A DNA stretch of 64,000 nt from B10-G9 sp963712165. GTDB lineage: Bacteria; Chloroflexota; Anaerolineae; Anaerolineales; UBA11858. Position 1 is the stretch's first letter; each line of letters opens with the position of its first letter. The stretch lies in assembly GCA_963712165.1 (NCBI GenBank), contig CAVQGY010000003.1:62001-126000 (forward strand), written 5' to 3'. Under the pieces are notes generated by a model. It was not told where the DNA came from, searched no databases, and saw only the letters and a program-made list of their open reading frames with translations. This document shows positions 25,445 to 34,586 of the stretch, in pieces. Position numbers and translations under genes: made by a program.

Positions 25445-28333
25445 ATGGGATATCAATCGCATATCTTGCGGTTCCGTAAGAAGAGACAGGAAAAAGACCG
25501 ATCCAATCCCCTGGGAGCGATCGGTTTTCTACTTGCGGCGGCAGTCAGCCTTCTGGTCTCGATTGGTGTGATTTTCGGTGTCACCCGTTATACAGAGATC
25601 ACTAGCGACCTGCCTTCGCCGGAGGAGTTGGAAATCCTGCTGGACCCGATCTCCGGGTATCTCCTGGAACCTACCCAGATCCTGGATCGAGACGGGGGTC
25701 ATGTACTCTGGCGGTTTGAGAACCCAGGGGTCATAGCCCGGCAATATGCAGCCATCACTGACGGGGATACCATCTTCTACAGCGAGGTGCCCGAATATCT
25801 GATCCTGGCCACCCTGGCTTCAGTGGACCCAGATTATTTTCAGAGACCTGACTCTTTCTTGGCTGGCATTCTGGACGGCAGTCCCGATCCTATTCCTGAG
25901 ACCGTGGTAGAGGACCTGCTGCTTTGGCGGGAACAGGATCACCCTTATTATGTGATCAGGAAACGTTTGCTGGCAGACCAGATCGTCTCAATTTATGGCA
26001 GGAAAAAAGTTCTAGAGTGGTATCTCAACAGCGCCTACTTTGGCAATCTGATCTACGGAGCTGTTCAAGCGGCAGATGTCTATTTTGGAAAGGATCTGCG
26101 GGATCTTAATTTGGGAGAATCCGCTTTACTGTCTGCCGTCGCTCGATTCCCGGCCTTGAATCCGCAGGATGCTCCTGTGGCAGCCCGAGACAATCAGGCC
26201 CGGATCTTGGACCAAATGGCTGCTGCTGGATTCATATCTGACAGCGAAGCAGAAAGAGCTGCCAATTCCAGGTTGATCTTTGCTGATACAGGGCTTAGTG
26301 AGAATATTTCGCAGCCATCTTTCGTCTCCTACCTGATTAGTGAAGCCGGGGAGACAATCCCTCAGGACCGGTTGCTGCGAGGGGGGTTCAAGATCGTATC
26401 GACCCTGGATAGTGAGCTTCAAGATGCGCTTACCTGCACCCTGGATGTCATGATCCTGCGTGTGTATGGGCAGGAACATCAGCTGGGATCAGACTGCGAA
26501 GCTGCCAGGCTTTTGCCCAGGTACAACGGCCCGGTTCTTGAGGGGGGTGACCCATTGGAATTGGCTTTATCAGTATATGAGCCCATCAATGGCGAACTAA
26601 TAGGCATGGTAGGGTTCAACTCGACAGGGGATTCTCTCAACCTTGAAAAACCCCGTGATCCAGGTACCTTGATCACTCCTTTTCTCTACCTGAATGCTTT
26701 CACCCAGGGATTTGGACCTGCTTCCTTGGTTTGGGATATCCCAGAGCCAGATAGTGAATTGGACCCAGCCGATCTGCATCCAGGAAACGGAGAGGATAAA
26801 GCCTTCTTGGGTCCTGTAAGTATGCGCACCGCGCTTGTGAATGATTTGCTCTCGCCTGCTGGGCAAATGTTTGATTCGCAGGGCTTGCCCCAGCTTCGCA
26901 GGACCTTAGGGCTTTTCGGCTTTTCAGCGCCTGCGGTTGTCAACCCGGATCGTTCATCTGTCGAGCAGGGCCCTCCCCTGGAGATGCTGGATCTGCTTCA
27001 GGGTTACGGGGTGTTCGTGAACCGTGGATATTTAAAAGGAAGGGCGGTCGATCCGGCAGGCCTGGAGGTTCAACCAGTGGGAATCCTGCGGATTGAAGAC
27101 CTGAGTGGGGGGGAATACTACCCCATAAACCTTCCCCAGGAGAGAAAGATCATCAGTGAGGAGCTGGCATACCTGGTCAATCACGTGTTAAGTGATCGGG
27201 GAGCCTGGTTGGATACGAAAACAGCTGATATTTTCCAGATCGGCCGGCCAGCAGGGGTAAAGACGGGTTATGTTTCAGGAGATCTGTCCGGTTGGGTGGT
27301 CGGTTATACTCACCAGGTCGTAGTGGGCGCCTGGACTGGTGGTCTTGAAGTTGAAGGCGATGGGCAATCCCTCGACCCTGTCGAAATATCCTCCTTTTTA
27401 TGGCGAGCTATCACGCAGCATGTTTCCAGGGAAAGCAGCCATGAAAGCTGGGAGATGCCACCTGGGATCACTACAGTAGATGTTTGTTATCCTTCAGGTG
27501 AGCTGCCAACGGAATATTGTCCCCGCATTGTCCGGGAGGTCTTTATTCGAGGAAATGAACCCCAGGGTTTGGATGGGCTTTACCGGGCTCTAGAAGTCAA
27601 TCGCGAAACAGGTTTGCTGGCCTCTGTCTTTACATCAGCCGCCCAAATTGAGGAACGTGTTTACCTCGATGTCCCTCCAATAGCGGATGGATGGGCGGAA
27701 AACGCTGGGATAGATATGCCTCCGGTTTTATACGATCTGGGAAATGATCATCAGGATGAAGGCTCTCTCAGAATAACTGCACCAGAAAACCTGTCATTTG
27801 TACGAGGGATAGTGAGTATAAGAGGATCGATCCCGGAAGAGGGTTTTGTTTCCGCCAGGCTGCAGTATGGCATCGGTCTCAATCCACGCTCCTGGGTGCA
27901 AATTGGACCGGATATCACATCGCCAGCTGAAAATAAACTCCTTGGAACCTGGGACACAACCGGTCTTGAGGAAGGGATCTACGCTCTCCAGCTGGTAGTT
28001 ATCCAGGAGAGTCAGCAGATCCAGAAGAGATCTCTGCTCCTTTCTATCGATAACACAAAACCTGAGATCATCCTGATCACAGATCTCACTAGTCGTGAGA
28101 TCCCCTATCAGACTGGAACCGACCTTCTGATCGAAGTCCGTTTTGGGAATCCTTCAGAAATCGAATCAGTGGAAATCATTGTGGATGGCAACCAGCTGGC
28201 AGTCAGGCGGGTCAGTCCTTTCATCATTCCCTGGCGGCTGGTTCTGGGGACACATGAGTTAACAGTCAGGGCGATGGACCAGGCAGGTAATAAGGCAGAA
28301 CTGAGCGTCGGGTTTCATGTAATCCGAGAATGA
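25445..28333 (+). CDS. Class A penicillin-binding protein homologue, predicted catalytically inactive
   Basis: A 962-residue protein with the layout of a bifunctional PBP: one membrane anchor (about 24-46), a GT51-like domain (about 75-245), a transpeptidase-like domain (about 365-640), and C-terminal Ig-like beta modules (about 770-960). The scaffold is recognisable: EWYLNSAYFGN at 191-201, LGESALLSA at 223-231, KTGYVSGDLSGWVVGYT at 606-622. Key residues appear lost. The first GT51 glutamate (usual AxEDxxF) reads ASVDPDYF at 125-132, the GGSTITQQ segment is absent, the second GT51 glutamate is replaced in IRKRLL, the SxxK serine/lysine are T408 and T411 in PGTLITP, and SxN reads DLL at 467-469. 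I infer a structural or regulatory pseudoenzyme. Confidence 0.82.
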   Translation: MGYQSHILRFRKKRQEKDRSNPLGAIGFLLAAAVSLLVSIGVIFGVTRYTEITSDLPSPEELEILLDPISGYLLEPTQILDRDGGHVLWRFENPGVIARQYAAITDGDTIFYSEVPEYLILATLASVDPDYFQRPDSFLAGILDGSPDPIPETVVEDLLLWREQDHPYYVIRKRLLADQIVSIYGRKKVLEWYLNSAYFGNLIYGAVQAADVYFGKDLRDLNLGESALLSAVARFPALNPQDAPVAARDNQARILDQMAAAGFISDSEAERAANSRLIFADTGLSENISQPSFVSYLISEAGETIPQDRLLRGGFKIVSTLDSELQDALTCTLDVMILRVYGQEHQLGSDCEAARLLPRYNGPVLEGGDPLELALSVYEPINGELIGMVGFNSTGDSLNLEKPRDPGTLITPFLYLNAFTQGFGPASLVWDIPEPDSELDPADLHPGNGEDKAFLGPVSMRTALVNDLLSPAGQMFDSQGLPQLRRTLGLFGFSAPAVVNPDRSSVEQGPPLEMLDLLQGYGVFVNRGYLKGRAVDPAGLEVQPVGILRIEDLSGGEYYPINLPQERKIISEELAYLVNHVLSDRGAWLDTKTADIFQIGRPAGVKTGYVSGDLSGWVVGYTHQVVVGAWTGGLEVEGDGQSLDPVEISSFLWRAITQHVSRESSHESWEMPPGITTVDVCYPSGELPTEYCPRIVREVFIRGNEPQGLDGLYRALEVNRETGLLASVFTSAAQIEERVYLDVPPIADGWAENAGIDMPPVLYDLGNDHQDEGSLRITAPENLSFVRGIVSIRGSIPEEGFVSARLQYGIGLNPRSWVQIGPDITSPAENKLLGTWDTTGLEEGIYALQLVVIQESQQIQKRSLLLSIDNTKPEIILITDLTSREIPYQTGTDLLIEVRFGNPSEIESVEIIVDGNQLAVRRVSPFIIPWRLVLGTHELTVRAMDQAGNKAELSVGFHVIRE

Positions 28334-28356
28334 TATGGCCTGGAGGCGGAGAGGGG

Positions 28357-29256
28357 CTATTTCTTAAAACCGAATAGACGCAAGGCATTAGCGTCATTTC
28401 GCCAGTTCTTTCTCACTTTGACCCGTAATCTCAGGAATACTTTCTGGCCACTCATGGATTCAATTTCTCTCCGGGCGGCTGAGCCGATCCTTTTGATCAT
28501 CTTGCCGGCTTCCCCAATCACGATACCTTTCTGCGAATCGCGTTCCACAAAGAGGGTCGCCTCGATATAGTTGGTCCCTCCTTCCCTTTCCTTGTATTCA
28601 TCGATCCGGACTGCAATTACGTGGGGAAGCTCCTTATCGAGTGCGTTCATGGCCGCAGCCCGGATTAAATCAGCGGCGATATCACGTTCGAATACATCGG
28701 TTACTTGGTCTTCGGGGTAAAGTTGGGGTCCTTCCGGGAGGAGCTGGATCAGATGATCCTCCAGCAGATCAAGATTCTGTCCCTTGGTTGCGGATATAGT
28801 GACTAGTTGGGCGCCGGGCATCAGGGCCTGGTATTGGGCGATCCTGCCGTCCAATACCTCAGGTAGGATTCTATCCAGTTTGTTAAGGGCTAATACTACG
28901 GGGGGTTTGGATGTTAATGCCGAGAAAGCATCTCGGAAGATCAAGTCTTCCTCCGCGGGAGACCTGCTGCCATCCAGGATGAGCAGAACCAGATCGGCTT
29001 TTTCCAAAGCCACCAAGGCGTCCTGATTCATCATTTCACCTAATTTGTGCTGGGGAATGTGCAAACCAGGCGTGTCTATGAAGATCAGCTGAGCCGCTGG
29101 CAGGGTTAGGATACCTAACTGCTGCAGGCGGGTGGTTTGGGGTTTGGGTGATACCGCGGCAATCGTCTGACCGAGGAGACGGTTCAGCAGAGTGGATTTG
29201 CCGACATTGGGTCTGCCCATGACGGCAATAAAGCCTGATTTGTGCTCATTATCCAT
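28357..29256 (-). CDS. era: GTPase Era
   Basis: A 16S rRNA-maturation and ribosome-assembly GTPase, 299 residues. G1 is GRPNVGKS (14-21), G3 is DTPG, G4 is NKLD, and the C-terminal KH RNA-binding domain contains GEAGKMIKRIG. The ATG at 29256 has an AGGAA site. An upstream in-frame start at 29274 would add six residues with no support. It is transcribed away from rpoB. Confidence 0.96.
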   Translation of the reverse strand: MDNEHKSGFIAVMGRPNVGKSTLLNRLLGQTIAAVSPKPQTTRLQQLGILTLPAAQLIFIDTPGLHIPQHKLGEMMNQDALVALEKADLVLLILDGSRSPAEEDLIFRDAFSALTSKPPVVLALNKLDRILPEVLDGRIAQYQALMPGAQLVTISATKGQNLDLLEDHLIQLLPEGPQLYPEDQVTDVFERDIAADLIRAAAMNALDKELPHVIAVRIDEYKEREGGTNYIEATLFVERDSQKGIVIGEAGKMIKRIGSAARREIESMSGQKVFLRLRVKVRKNWRNDANALRLFGFKK

Positions 29257-29300
29257 GAAAATTCCTGACCCCAAAGGGATAGTTTGTTTTGCTCTATGCC

Positions 29301-29329
29301 TTGACCGATACCCCCATATTTCATATAAT
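29301..29329 (+). promoter_or_regulatory. Strong sigma-70-type promoter of rpoB
   Basis: TTGACC and TATAAT are separated by exactly 17 bases. The predicted transcript would carry a leader of about 165 bases before rpoB, containing a 7-bp hairpin (GGATACA 29359-29365 with TGTATCC 29378-29384). Confidence 0.8.
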
Positions 29330-29500
29330 TGTGTGTCTGGGTTAAATTCAAGCCCAGCGGATACATGTTGGACAAACTGTATCCGAATTCAGATTCAAGG
29401 ACACAGTTCAATGCCCTTGTTCAGTAACAGGGCGTATTAACGCGTATATTAACCGCTGCAGGCCATTTTGGTCAAGTAGAAAAAGGATGAGGGAAATTCT

Positions 29501-32500
29501 ATGGCTCATGATGACAAAGCCAAAAATTACGCTCGTATTAGTTATCGGTATCCACTACCGCCACTGATTAAAGTCCAGTTGGATTCGTTCAAGCGTTTAA
29601 AAGACAAGGGTGTTGAAGAACTCTTTCATGAGATTTCACCCATTGAATCTTATAACGGGAAAATGAAACTGTATTTCCCCAGCAGAACCCCTGAAGCAGA
29701 ACAGTGGGGGTTGGATTATCGGTTTGAACCACCTGAATATTCTGTGCAGGAATGTGTCGAGCGTGACCTGACCTATGCATCTGCTCTTTATGTTTCGGTC
29801 CTGCTGGCAGGAGCTAAAGTCCCCGAGCCGATCAAACAGGAAATCTTCATGGGTGAATTCCCTGAGATGACCGATAAGGGTACTTTCATTATTAATGGCA
29901 CAGAACGAGTAATCGTTTCCCAGCTGATCCGTTCACCTGGTGTTTATTTTGAAGCAGAAGTTGACCGGGCCACCGGCAGGCGGCTGGCTGTCTCCAAATT
30001 GATCCCCGACCGGGGAGCCTGGATGGAGTTCGAGACCCGAAAAACCGGGTATCTGACCATCCGCTTCAACCGTCAGCGGACCATCCCGGTGACGATCTTC
30101 CTGCGGGCCTTGGCTGCGGTGAATGATGGATTGAAGGATTCTCCGATCAAGACCGGCACAGATGAAGAGCTGATTGCTTTATTCGAGGATATCGATACAA
30201 ATCCAGATCGTATGTTTATTCCTGCTTGTTTTGCACAGGAGCCGGATTGGGTCATACCCGAAGGCATGACCATCGCCGAGATGGCCCTGATCGATTTCTT
30301 TAAACGCATGCGGCCGGGTGACCCTGCTACCGTTGAGAACGCACGAGAATTCTTGGAAGACCAGCTTTTCAATGACAGGCGCTACAACCTGGAAAGGGTT
30401 GGGCGCTATAAACTGAATCAGAAATATGACCTGGAAGGCAAGGTCCCGATCTCGCATTTGACAATCACCAAATGGGATATCTACTATCTGATTCGCCGCA
30501 TGATAGAGATAAATAATAACTTGGTGGATGCGGATGATATTGACCATCTTGGGAATCGGCGCATCAAAACCGTAGACGAGCTGATCCAGAACAAACTACG
30601 GGTCGGTATCCGGCGTATGGAGCGGGTGATCCGGGAAAGAATGTCCATCCGCGGCAAAAAGAAGATGTCTCCAGTGACCCTGGTGAATATCCGACCTGTC
30701 GTGGCTTCTTTGAGAGAGTTCTTCGGTTCCAGTCAGCTCTCCCAGTTTATGGACCAGACCAATCCACTTTCCGAGCTGCGTCATAAAAGAACACTCTCGG
30801 CTCTTGGTCCCGGTGGTCTTCACCGCCAGCGAGCAGGTTTTGACGTTCGTGATGTCCACCAATCCCATTATGGGCGGATCTGCCCAATCGAGACTCCGGA
30901 AGGCCCGAACATCGGCCTGATCGGACGCTTCGCGTCCTATGCCCAGGTCAATGATTACGGCTTCATTGAGACACCCTACCGGAAAGTAAGAAAGACCGCT
31001 TCCCCTGCGGATCCGGAGATTGAAGGGGCTCAGCTCCGGGAGGATGTGATCCATCCCAGCACAGAGAAGGTGCTCGGAAAAGACGGGGAGCGCATCACCG
31101 ACAAGATGGCTGCGGCGATGAAAAAGGCCAAGATCGATAAGGTCCTCGTGACCCCATATATCTCCGAAGAAGTTGAATACCTGGCAGCAGATACAGAAGA
31201 TCGATATGTTATTGCCCAGGCCAATGCTGAGATCAACGAACATTTTGAGTTTGTCAATGAGCGGGTTTCTGCCCGGCACCATTCCGACTTTCTTTTTGTA
31301 AAACCCACTGATATTGATTATATTGATGTGGCTCCCAATCAGATCGTCGGGATTAGTGCGGCTTTGATCCCGTTCCTTTCCCACAATGACGCCAACCGAG
31401 CTTTGATGGGCTCGAATATGCAGGCCCAGGGTGTTCCCTTGCTTAATCCGGAGATTCCTACCGTTTCGACCGGAATGGAAAAACCGGCTGCCCTTGACTC
31501 TGGTCAGGTACTCCTGGCAGAAGAGGATGGCGAAGTAGTCTCTGTTGTGGGTGATAAGATAGTCATCCGCAATAAACAGAATGAAAATAAGGATTATAAG
31601 CTCTGGAAATACGAGCGTTCAAATCAGAGCACTTGTATTGACCAGCGGCCAATCGTGCGTAAAAGTCAGCTCGTGAAGAAGGGTGATGTGATCGCAGATT
31701 CCTCCTCCACGGTGAATGGCAATTTGGCCCTGGGTCAGAATGTGACCGTTGCCTTCCTGTCTTGGGAGGGAGCCAACTTCGAGGATTCTGTGGTGATCTC
31801 GGAGCATCTTCCTCAAAATGATGTATACACTTCCATCCATATCGAGGAGCATGAGGTTGAGTCTCGTGACACCCGGTTGGGTCCCGAGGAGATCACCCGG
31901 GATATCCCCAATGTTGGTGAGGAAGCTCTCAAGGATCTGGATGAAACGGGTGTGATCCGTATTGGCGCTGAAGTAGGCCCCAATGATATCCTGGTTGGGA
32001 AAATCTCTCCAAAAGGAGAGAAGGAACTTTCACCTGAAGAGCGCCTATTACGGGCGATCTTTGGCGAGAAATCACGTGATGTCAAAGACACCTCACTGCG
32101 AATGCCTCACGGACAGCGAGGCAAGGTCATAGATGTCAATATTTTCACCCGGGAAGACAATGCGGATTTATCCGCAGGTGTGGAAAAGATGGTCCGCGTA
32201 TTTGTGGCTCAAAAACGGCGCATCACTGCAGGTGACAAGATCGCAGGCAGGCATGGGAATAAAGGTGTGGTTTCCACAGTCGTTCCCGTAGAGGATATGC
32301 CTTACCTGGAAGATGGCACTCCTGTGGATATGCTGCTTTCGCCAACGGGTGTGCCTGGACGTATGAATATCGGCCAGGTGCTTGAAGCCCATTTGGGATG
32401 GGCTGCACGCAATTTGGGATTCAGGGCCATCACTCCGGTATTTGACGGTGCCCGGGAAAGTGAGATCGAGGCTGAACTAGCCCGCTCCTGGATGATGGAT

Positions 32501-33418
32501 CAGGCTTGGGCTGATGCCGAGAAAAGAGCCTGGCAGTGGCTGGATGGTTTTGATTATGAATCATCTGATCTGAAAGACAACCACGAAGCCCGCCGGCTAT
32601 ACCTGGAACACTGGCTGGGAGAACTAGGCTATGATATCTACCAGCTGGTATCAGACGAAACCTATGCCCACCGCGCTGTTTTGACCGAATGGTTGAAAGA
32701 AAAAGGATACGATCCGGATCAGATCCTATTCTTCGAGAATCAGGAGATCCCCTATAACGAACGTGATGCCCAGGATGAGCGGACATTGGTCGCCTGTCTG
32801 AGGTTGTGGATTGAGAATACCAGTGAATCGGAAGTCAAAGGGCTTGAAAAAATGGATATGGAAGCCTTGCGTGAAAAGGCTGACCAACTGGTTACAGAAA
32901 CTGGTGTGCCTCTGCCGCTATTTGGGAAAATGATGGTGTATGACGGGAAGACTGGCAAACCTTATCATAGCCCTGTTACTGTGGGAGTTATGAATATTCT
33001 CAAGCTGCACCACCTGGTTGAGGATAAAGTGCATGCACGGTCCACTGGACCTTACAGCCTGGTATCTCAGCAGCCGTTGGGTGGTAAAGCCCAGTTCGGT
33101 GGTCAGCGATTCGGTGAGATGGAAGTTTGGGCTTTGGAAGCCTACGGCGCTGCCCATACATTGCAGGAAATGCTCACAGTCAAATCTGATGATGTGGTTG
33201 GACGTGTGCAGGCCTATGAGGCGATCGTCAAGGGTGAACCGATAGAAGAGATTGGTATCCCGGCTTCTTTCCGGGTTCTTGTGAAAGAAATGCAAAGCCT
33301 GGGATTATCCATTGAAGCAGTCACCGATGAAGGTGAAGTGATCAGCTTTGGCAAGGAAGATAGCCGGAGCCAAATCCCCCGTATGAGTACGGGATTGCTG
33401 GGATTAGGCAACCGGTAA
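29501..33418 (+). CDS. rpoB: DNA-directed RNA polymerase subunit beta
   Basis: The 1305-residue beta subunit. The rifampicin-pocket segment near residue 407 (FFGSSQLSQFMDQTNPLSEL, then RHKRTLSALGPGG) keeps the residues found in sensitive enzymes. The C-terminal switch/clamp motif GGKAQFGGQRFGEMEVWALE is intact. Compared with Bacillus beta, about 140 extra residues lie between ITPVFDGAR and MVYDGKTGK (roughly 982-1143, 32446-32930). A GATGAGGGAAA site precedes the ATG. Neither rplJ-rplL upstream nor rpoC downstream is present, and rpoB has its own promoter. Confidence 0.98.
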   Translation: MAHDDKAKNYARISYRYPLPPLIKVQLDSFKRLKDKGVEELFHEISPIESYNGKMKLYFPSRTPEAEQWGLDYRFEPPEYSVQECVERDLTYASALYVSVLLAGAKVPEPIKQEIFMGEFPEMTDKGTFIINGTERVIVSQLIRSPGVYFEAEVDRATGRRLAVSKLIPDRGAWMEFETRKTGYLTIRFNRQRTIPVTIFLRALAAVNDGLKDSPIKTGTDEELIALFEDIDTNPDRMFIPACFAQEPDWVIPEGMTIAEMALIDFFKRMRPGDPATVENAREFLEDQLFNDRRYNLERVGRYKLNQKYDLEGKVPISHLTITKWDIYYLIRRMIEINNNLVDADDIDHLGNRRIKTVDELIQNKLRVGIRRMERVIRERMSIRGKKKMSPVTLVNIRPVVASLREFFGSSQLSQFMDQTNPLSELRHKRTLSALGPGGLHRQRAGFDVRDVHQSHYGRICPIETPEGPNIGLIGRFASYAQVNDYGFIETPYRKVRKTASPADPEIEGAQLREDVIHPSTEKVLGKDGERITDKMAAAMKKAKIDKVLVTPYISEEVEYLAADTEDRYVIAQANAEINEHFEFVNERVSARHHSDFLFVKPTDIDYIDVAPNQIVGISAALIPFLSHNDANRALMGSNMQAQGVPLLNPEIPTVSTGMEKPAALDSGQVLLAEEDGEVVSVVGDKIVIRNKQNENKDYKLWKYERSNQSTCIDQRPIVRKSQLVKKGDVIADSSSTVNGNLALGQNVTVAFLSWEGANFEDSVVISEHLPQNDVYTSIHIEEHEVESRDTRLGPEEITRDIPNVGEEALKDLDETGVIRIGAEVGPNDILVGKISPKGEKELSPEERLLRAIFGEKSRDVKDTSLRMPHGQRGKVIDVNIFTREDNADLSAGVEKMVRVFVAQKRRITAGDKIAGRHGNKGVVSTVVPVEDMPYLEDGTPVDMLLSPTGVPGRMNIGQVLEAHLGWAARNLGFRAITPVFDGARESEIEAELARSWMMDQAWADAEKRAWQWLDGFDYESSDLKDNHEARRLYLEHWLGELGYDIYQLVSDETYAHRAVLTEWLKEKGYDPDQILFFENQEIPYNERDAQDERTLVACLRLWIENTSESEVKGLEKMDMEALREKADQLVTETGVPLPLFGKMMVYDGKTGKPYHSPVTVGVMNILKLHHLVEDKVHARSTGPYSLVSQQPLGGKAQFGGQRFGEMEVWALEAYGAAHTLQEMLTVKSDDVVGRVQAYEAIVKGEPIEEIGIPASFRVLVKEMQSLGLSIEAVTDEGEVISFGKEDSRSQIPRMSTGLLGLGNR

Positions 33419-33468
33419 ACTGCCTTGCTGTAAAACTGAAGTTCGTGTAATAAGTAAGATGGACTGGC

Positions 33469-33497
33469 TTGACGCCGCTATACTGGCGTGCTAAAAT
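33469..33497 (+). promoter_or_regulatory. Strong promoter of the str (rpsL) operon
   Basis: TTGACG and TAAAAT are separated by exactly 17 bases in the 214-base gap between rpoB and rpsL. Transcription from here would give a leader of about 130 bases. Confidence 0.78.
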
Positions 33498-33565
33498 TCT
33501 TAGTCGTTGCCCCTCAATAGATACGGGCAGGAACGAACGATTGAATAGCGGTTTACGAGCGATCC

Positions 33566-33593
33566 AAGGCCATCTAGCAAAATCGATGGCCTT
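33566..33593 (+). promoter_or_regulatory. Leader hairpin upstream of rpsL
   Basis: A perfect 9-bp stem (AAGGCCATC with GATGGCCTT) and 10-base loop lies 40 bases before rpsL in the predicted leader. It could be an autoregulatory or attenuation element, or the end point of rpoB transcription, although the following U-tract is weak. Confidence 0.45.
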
Positions 33594-33632
33594 GCTATTT
33601 GAAAAGAGATCAGGATTAGTACGGAGGCGAAT

Positions 33633-34046
33633 GTGCCAACAATTAATCAATTAGTCCGTAAAGGACGCATAGATAAGAAGACCAAGAGCAAAGCTCCCGC
33701 GCTGCGATATACCTTCAATTCCATGAAACAGCGCAGGATCCGCCAGGATAAAGGTGCTCCCCAGAAACGGGGCGTTTGCACTATTGTGCGAACCATGACA
33801 CCCAAAAAGCCGAATTCAGCCCTGCGGAAAATCGCACGTGTGCGCCTGACCAACGGCATCGAGGTAACAGCCTATATACCTGGTGAGGGTCACGGTTTGC
33901 AGGAGCACTCGGTTGTTCTGGTTCGTGGTGGTCGTGTCAAGGACCTCCCTGGTGTGCGCTACCATATTGTTCGCGGTGTGCTGGACTCCAGCGGTGTGGA
34001 TGACCGCAAACAAGGTCGTTCAAAATACGGAACAAAAGCCCCCTAA
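33633..34046 (+). CDS. rpsL: 30S ribosomal protein S12
   Basis: Decoding-centre protein, 137 residues, starting at a GTG with a CGGAGG site. The product begins PTINQLVRKG. It carries the roughly 13-residue N-terminal extension seen in Gram-positive S12. The streptomycin-site lysines in TPKKPNSALRK and GGRVKDLPG are wild type. Confidence 0.97.
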   Translation: MPTINQLVRKGRIDKKTKSKAPALRYTFNSMKQRRIRQDKGAPQKRGVCTIVRTMTPKKPNSALRKIARVRLTNGIEVTAYIPGEGHGLQEHSVVLVRGGRVKDLPGVRYHIVRGVLDSSGVDDRKQGRSKYGTKAP

Positions 34047-34094
34047 GTTCTTGGGGGATGATTGAGTATTCATACTACTTGATGGAGAGTACAG

Positions 34095-34562
34095 ATGAGA
34101 CGGAGAAGTGCTGACAGGAGAAAGATTGAACCGGACGTTCGATACAACAATGTCAAGGTGCAAACCTTTATCAATCACGTCCTGAAAAATGGTAAAAAGA
34201 ACGTTGCAGCCAACCTGGTCTATAGCGCATTTGATATTATGGCTGAGAAGACCGGAAAAGCTCCGGTTGAGCTCTTTGAGCAGGCAATGCAAAATGCGTC
34301 CCCACGGATGGAAGTTCGACCCCGCAGGATTGGTGGTGCAACCTACCAAATACCCATGGAAGTCCCAACCCACCGCCAGTTTACTTTGGCAACCCGCTGG
34401 ATCTTGGAAGCAGCCCGGAGCAGGAAAGGTCTGCCCTTTGACCAGTGCCTGGCAGATGAATTGCTGAGTGCAGTTAATAATGAAGGCGCTGCAATTCGCA
34501 AGCGGGAAGAAGCCCACCGAATGGCCAAAGCCAACCGGGCTTTCACTCAATTCCGGGTGTAA
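34095..34562 (+). CDS. rpsG: 30S ribosomal protein S7
   Basis: Primary 16S-binding protein of the small-subunit head, 155 residues. RRRSADRRKIEPDVRYNNVK at the start and RKREEAHRMAKANRAFTQFR at the end are typical. A GGAGAG site precedes the ATG. It lies between rpsL and fusA in the standard str order. Confidence 0.97.
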   Translation: MRRRSADRRKIEPDVRYNNVKVQTFINHVLKNGKKNVAANLVYSAFDIMAEKTGKAPVELFEQAMQNASPRMEVRPRRIGGATYQIPMEVPTHRQFTLATRWILEAARSRKGLPFDQCLADELLSAVNNEGAAIRKREEAHRMAKANRAFTQFRV

Positions 34563-34586
34563 TTGGAATTTATTAAATAAGGAAGT

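Noticed and set aside
30596..31384. Long minus-strand frame inside rpoB
   Set aside because: It is the complement of a strongly conserved coding region and has no ribosome site or recognisable domain.
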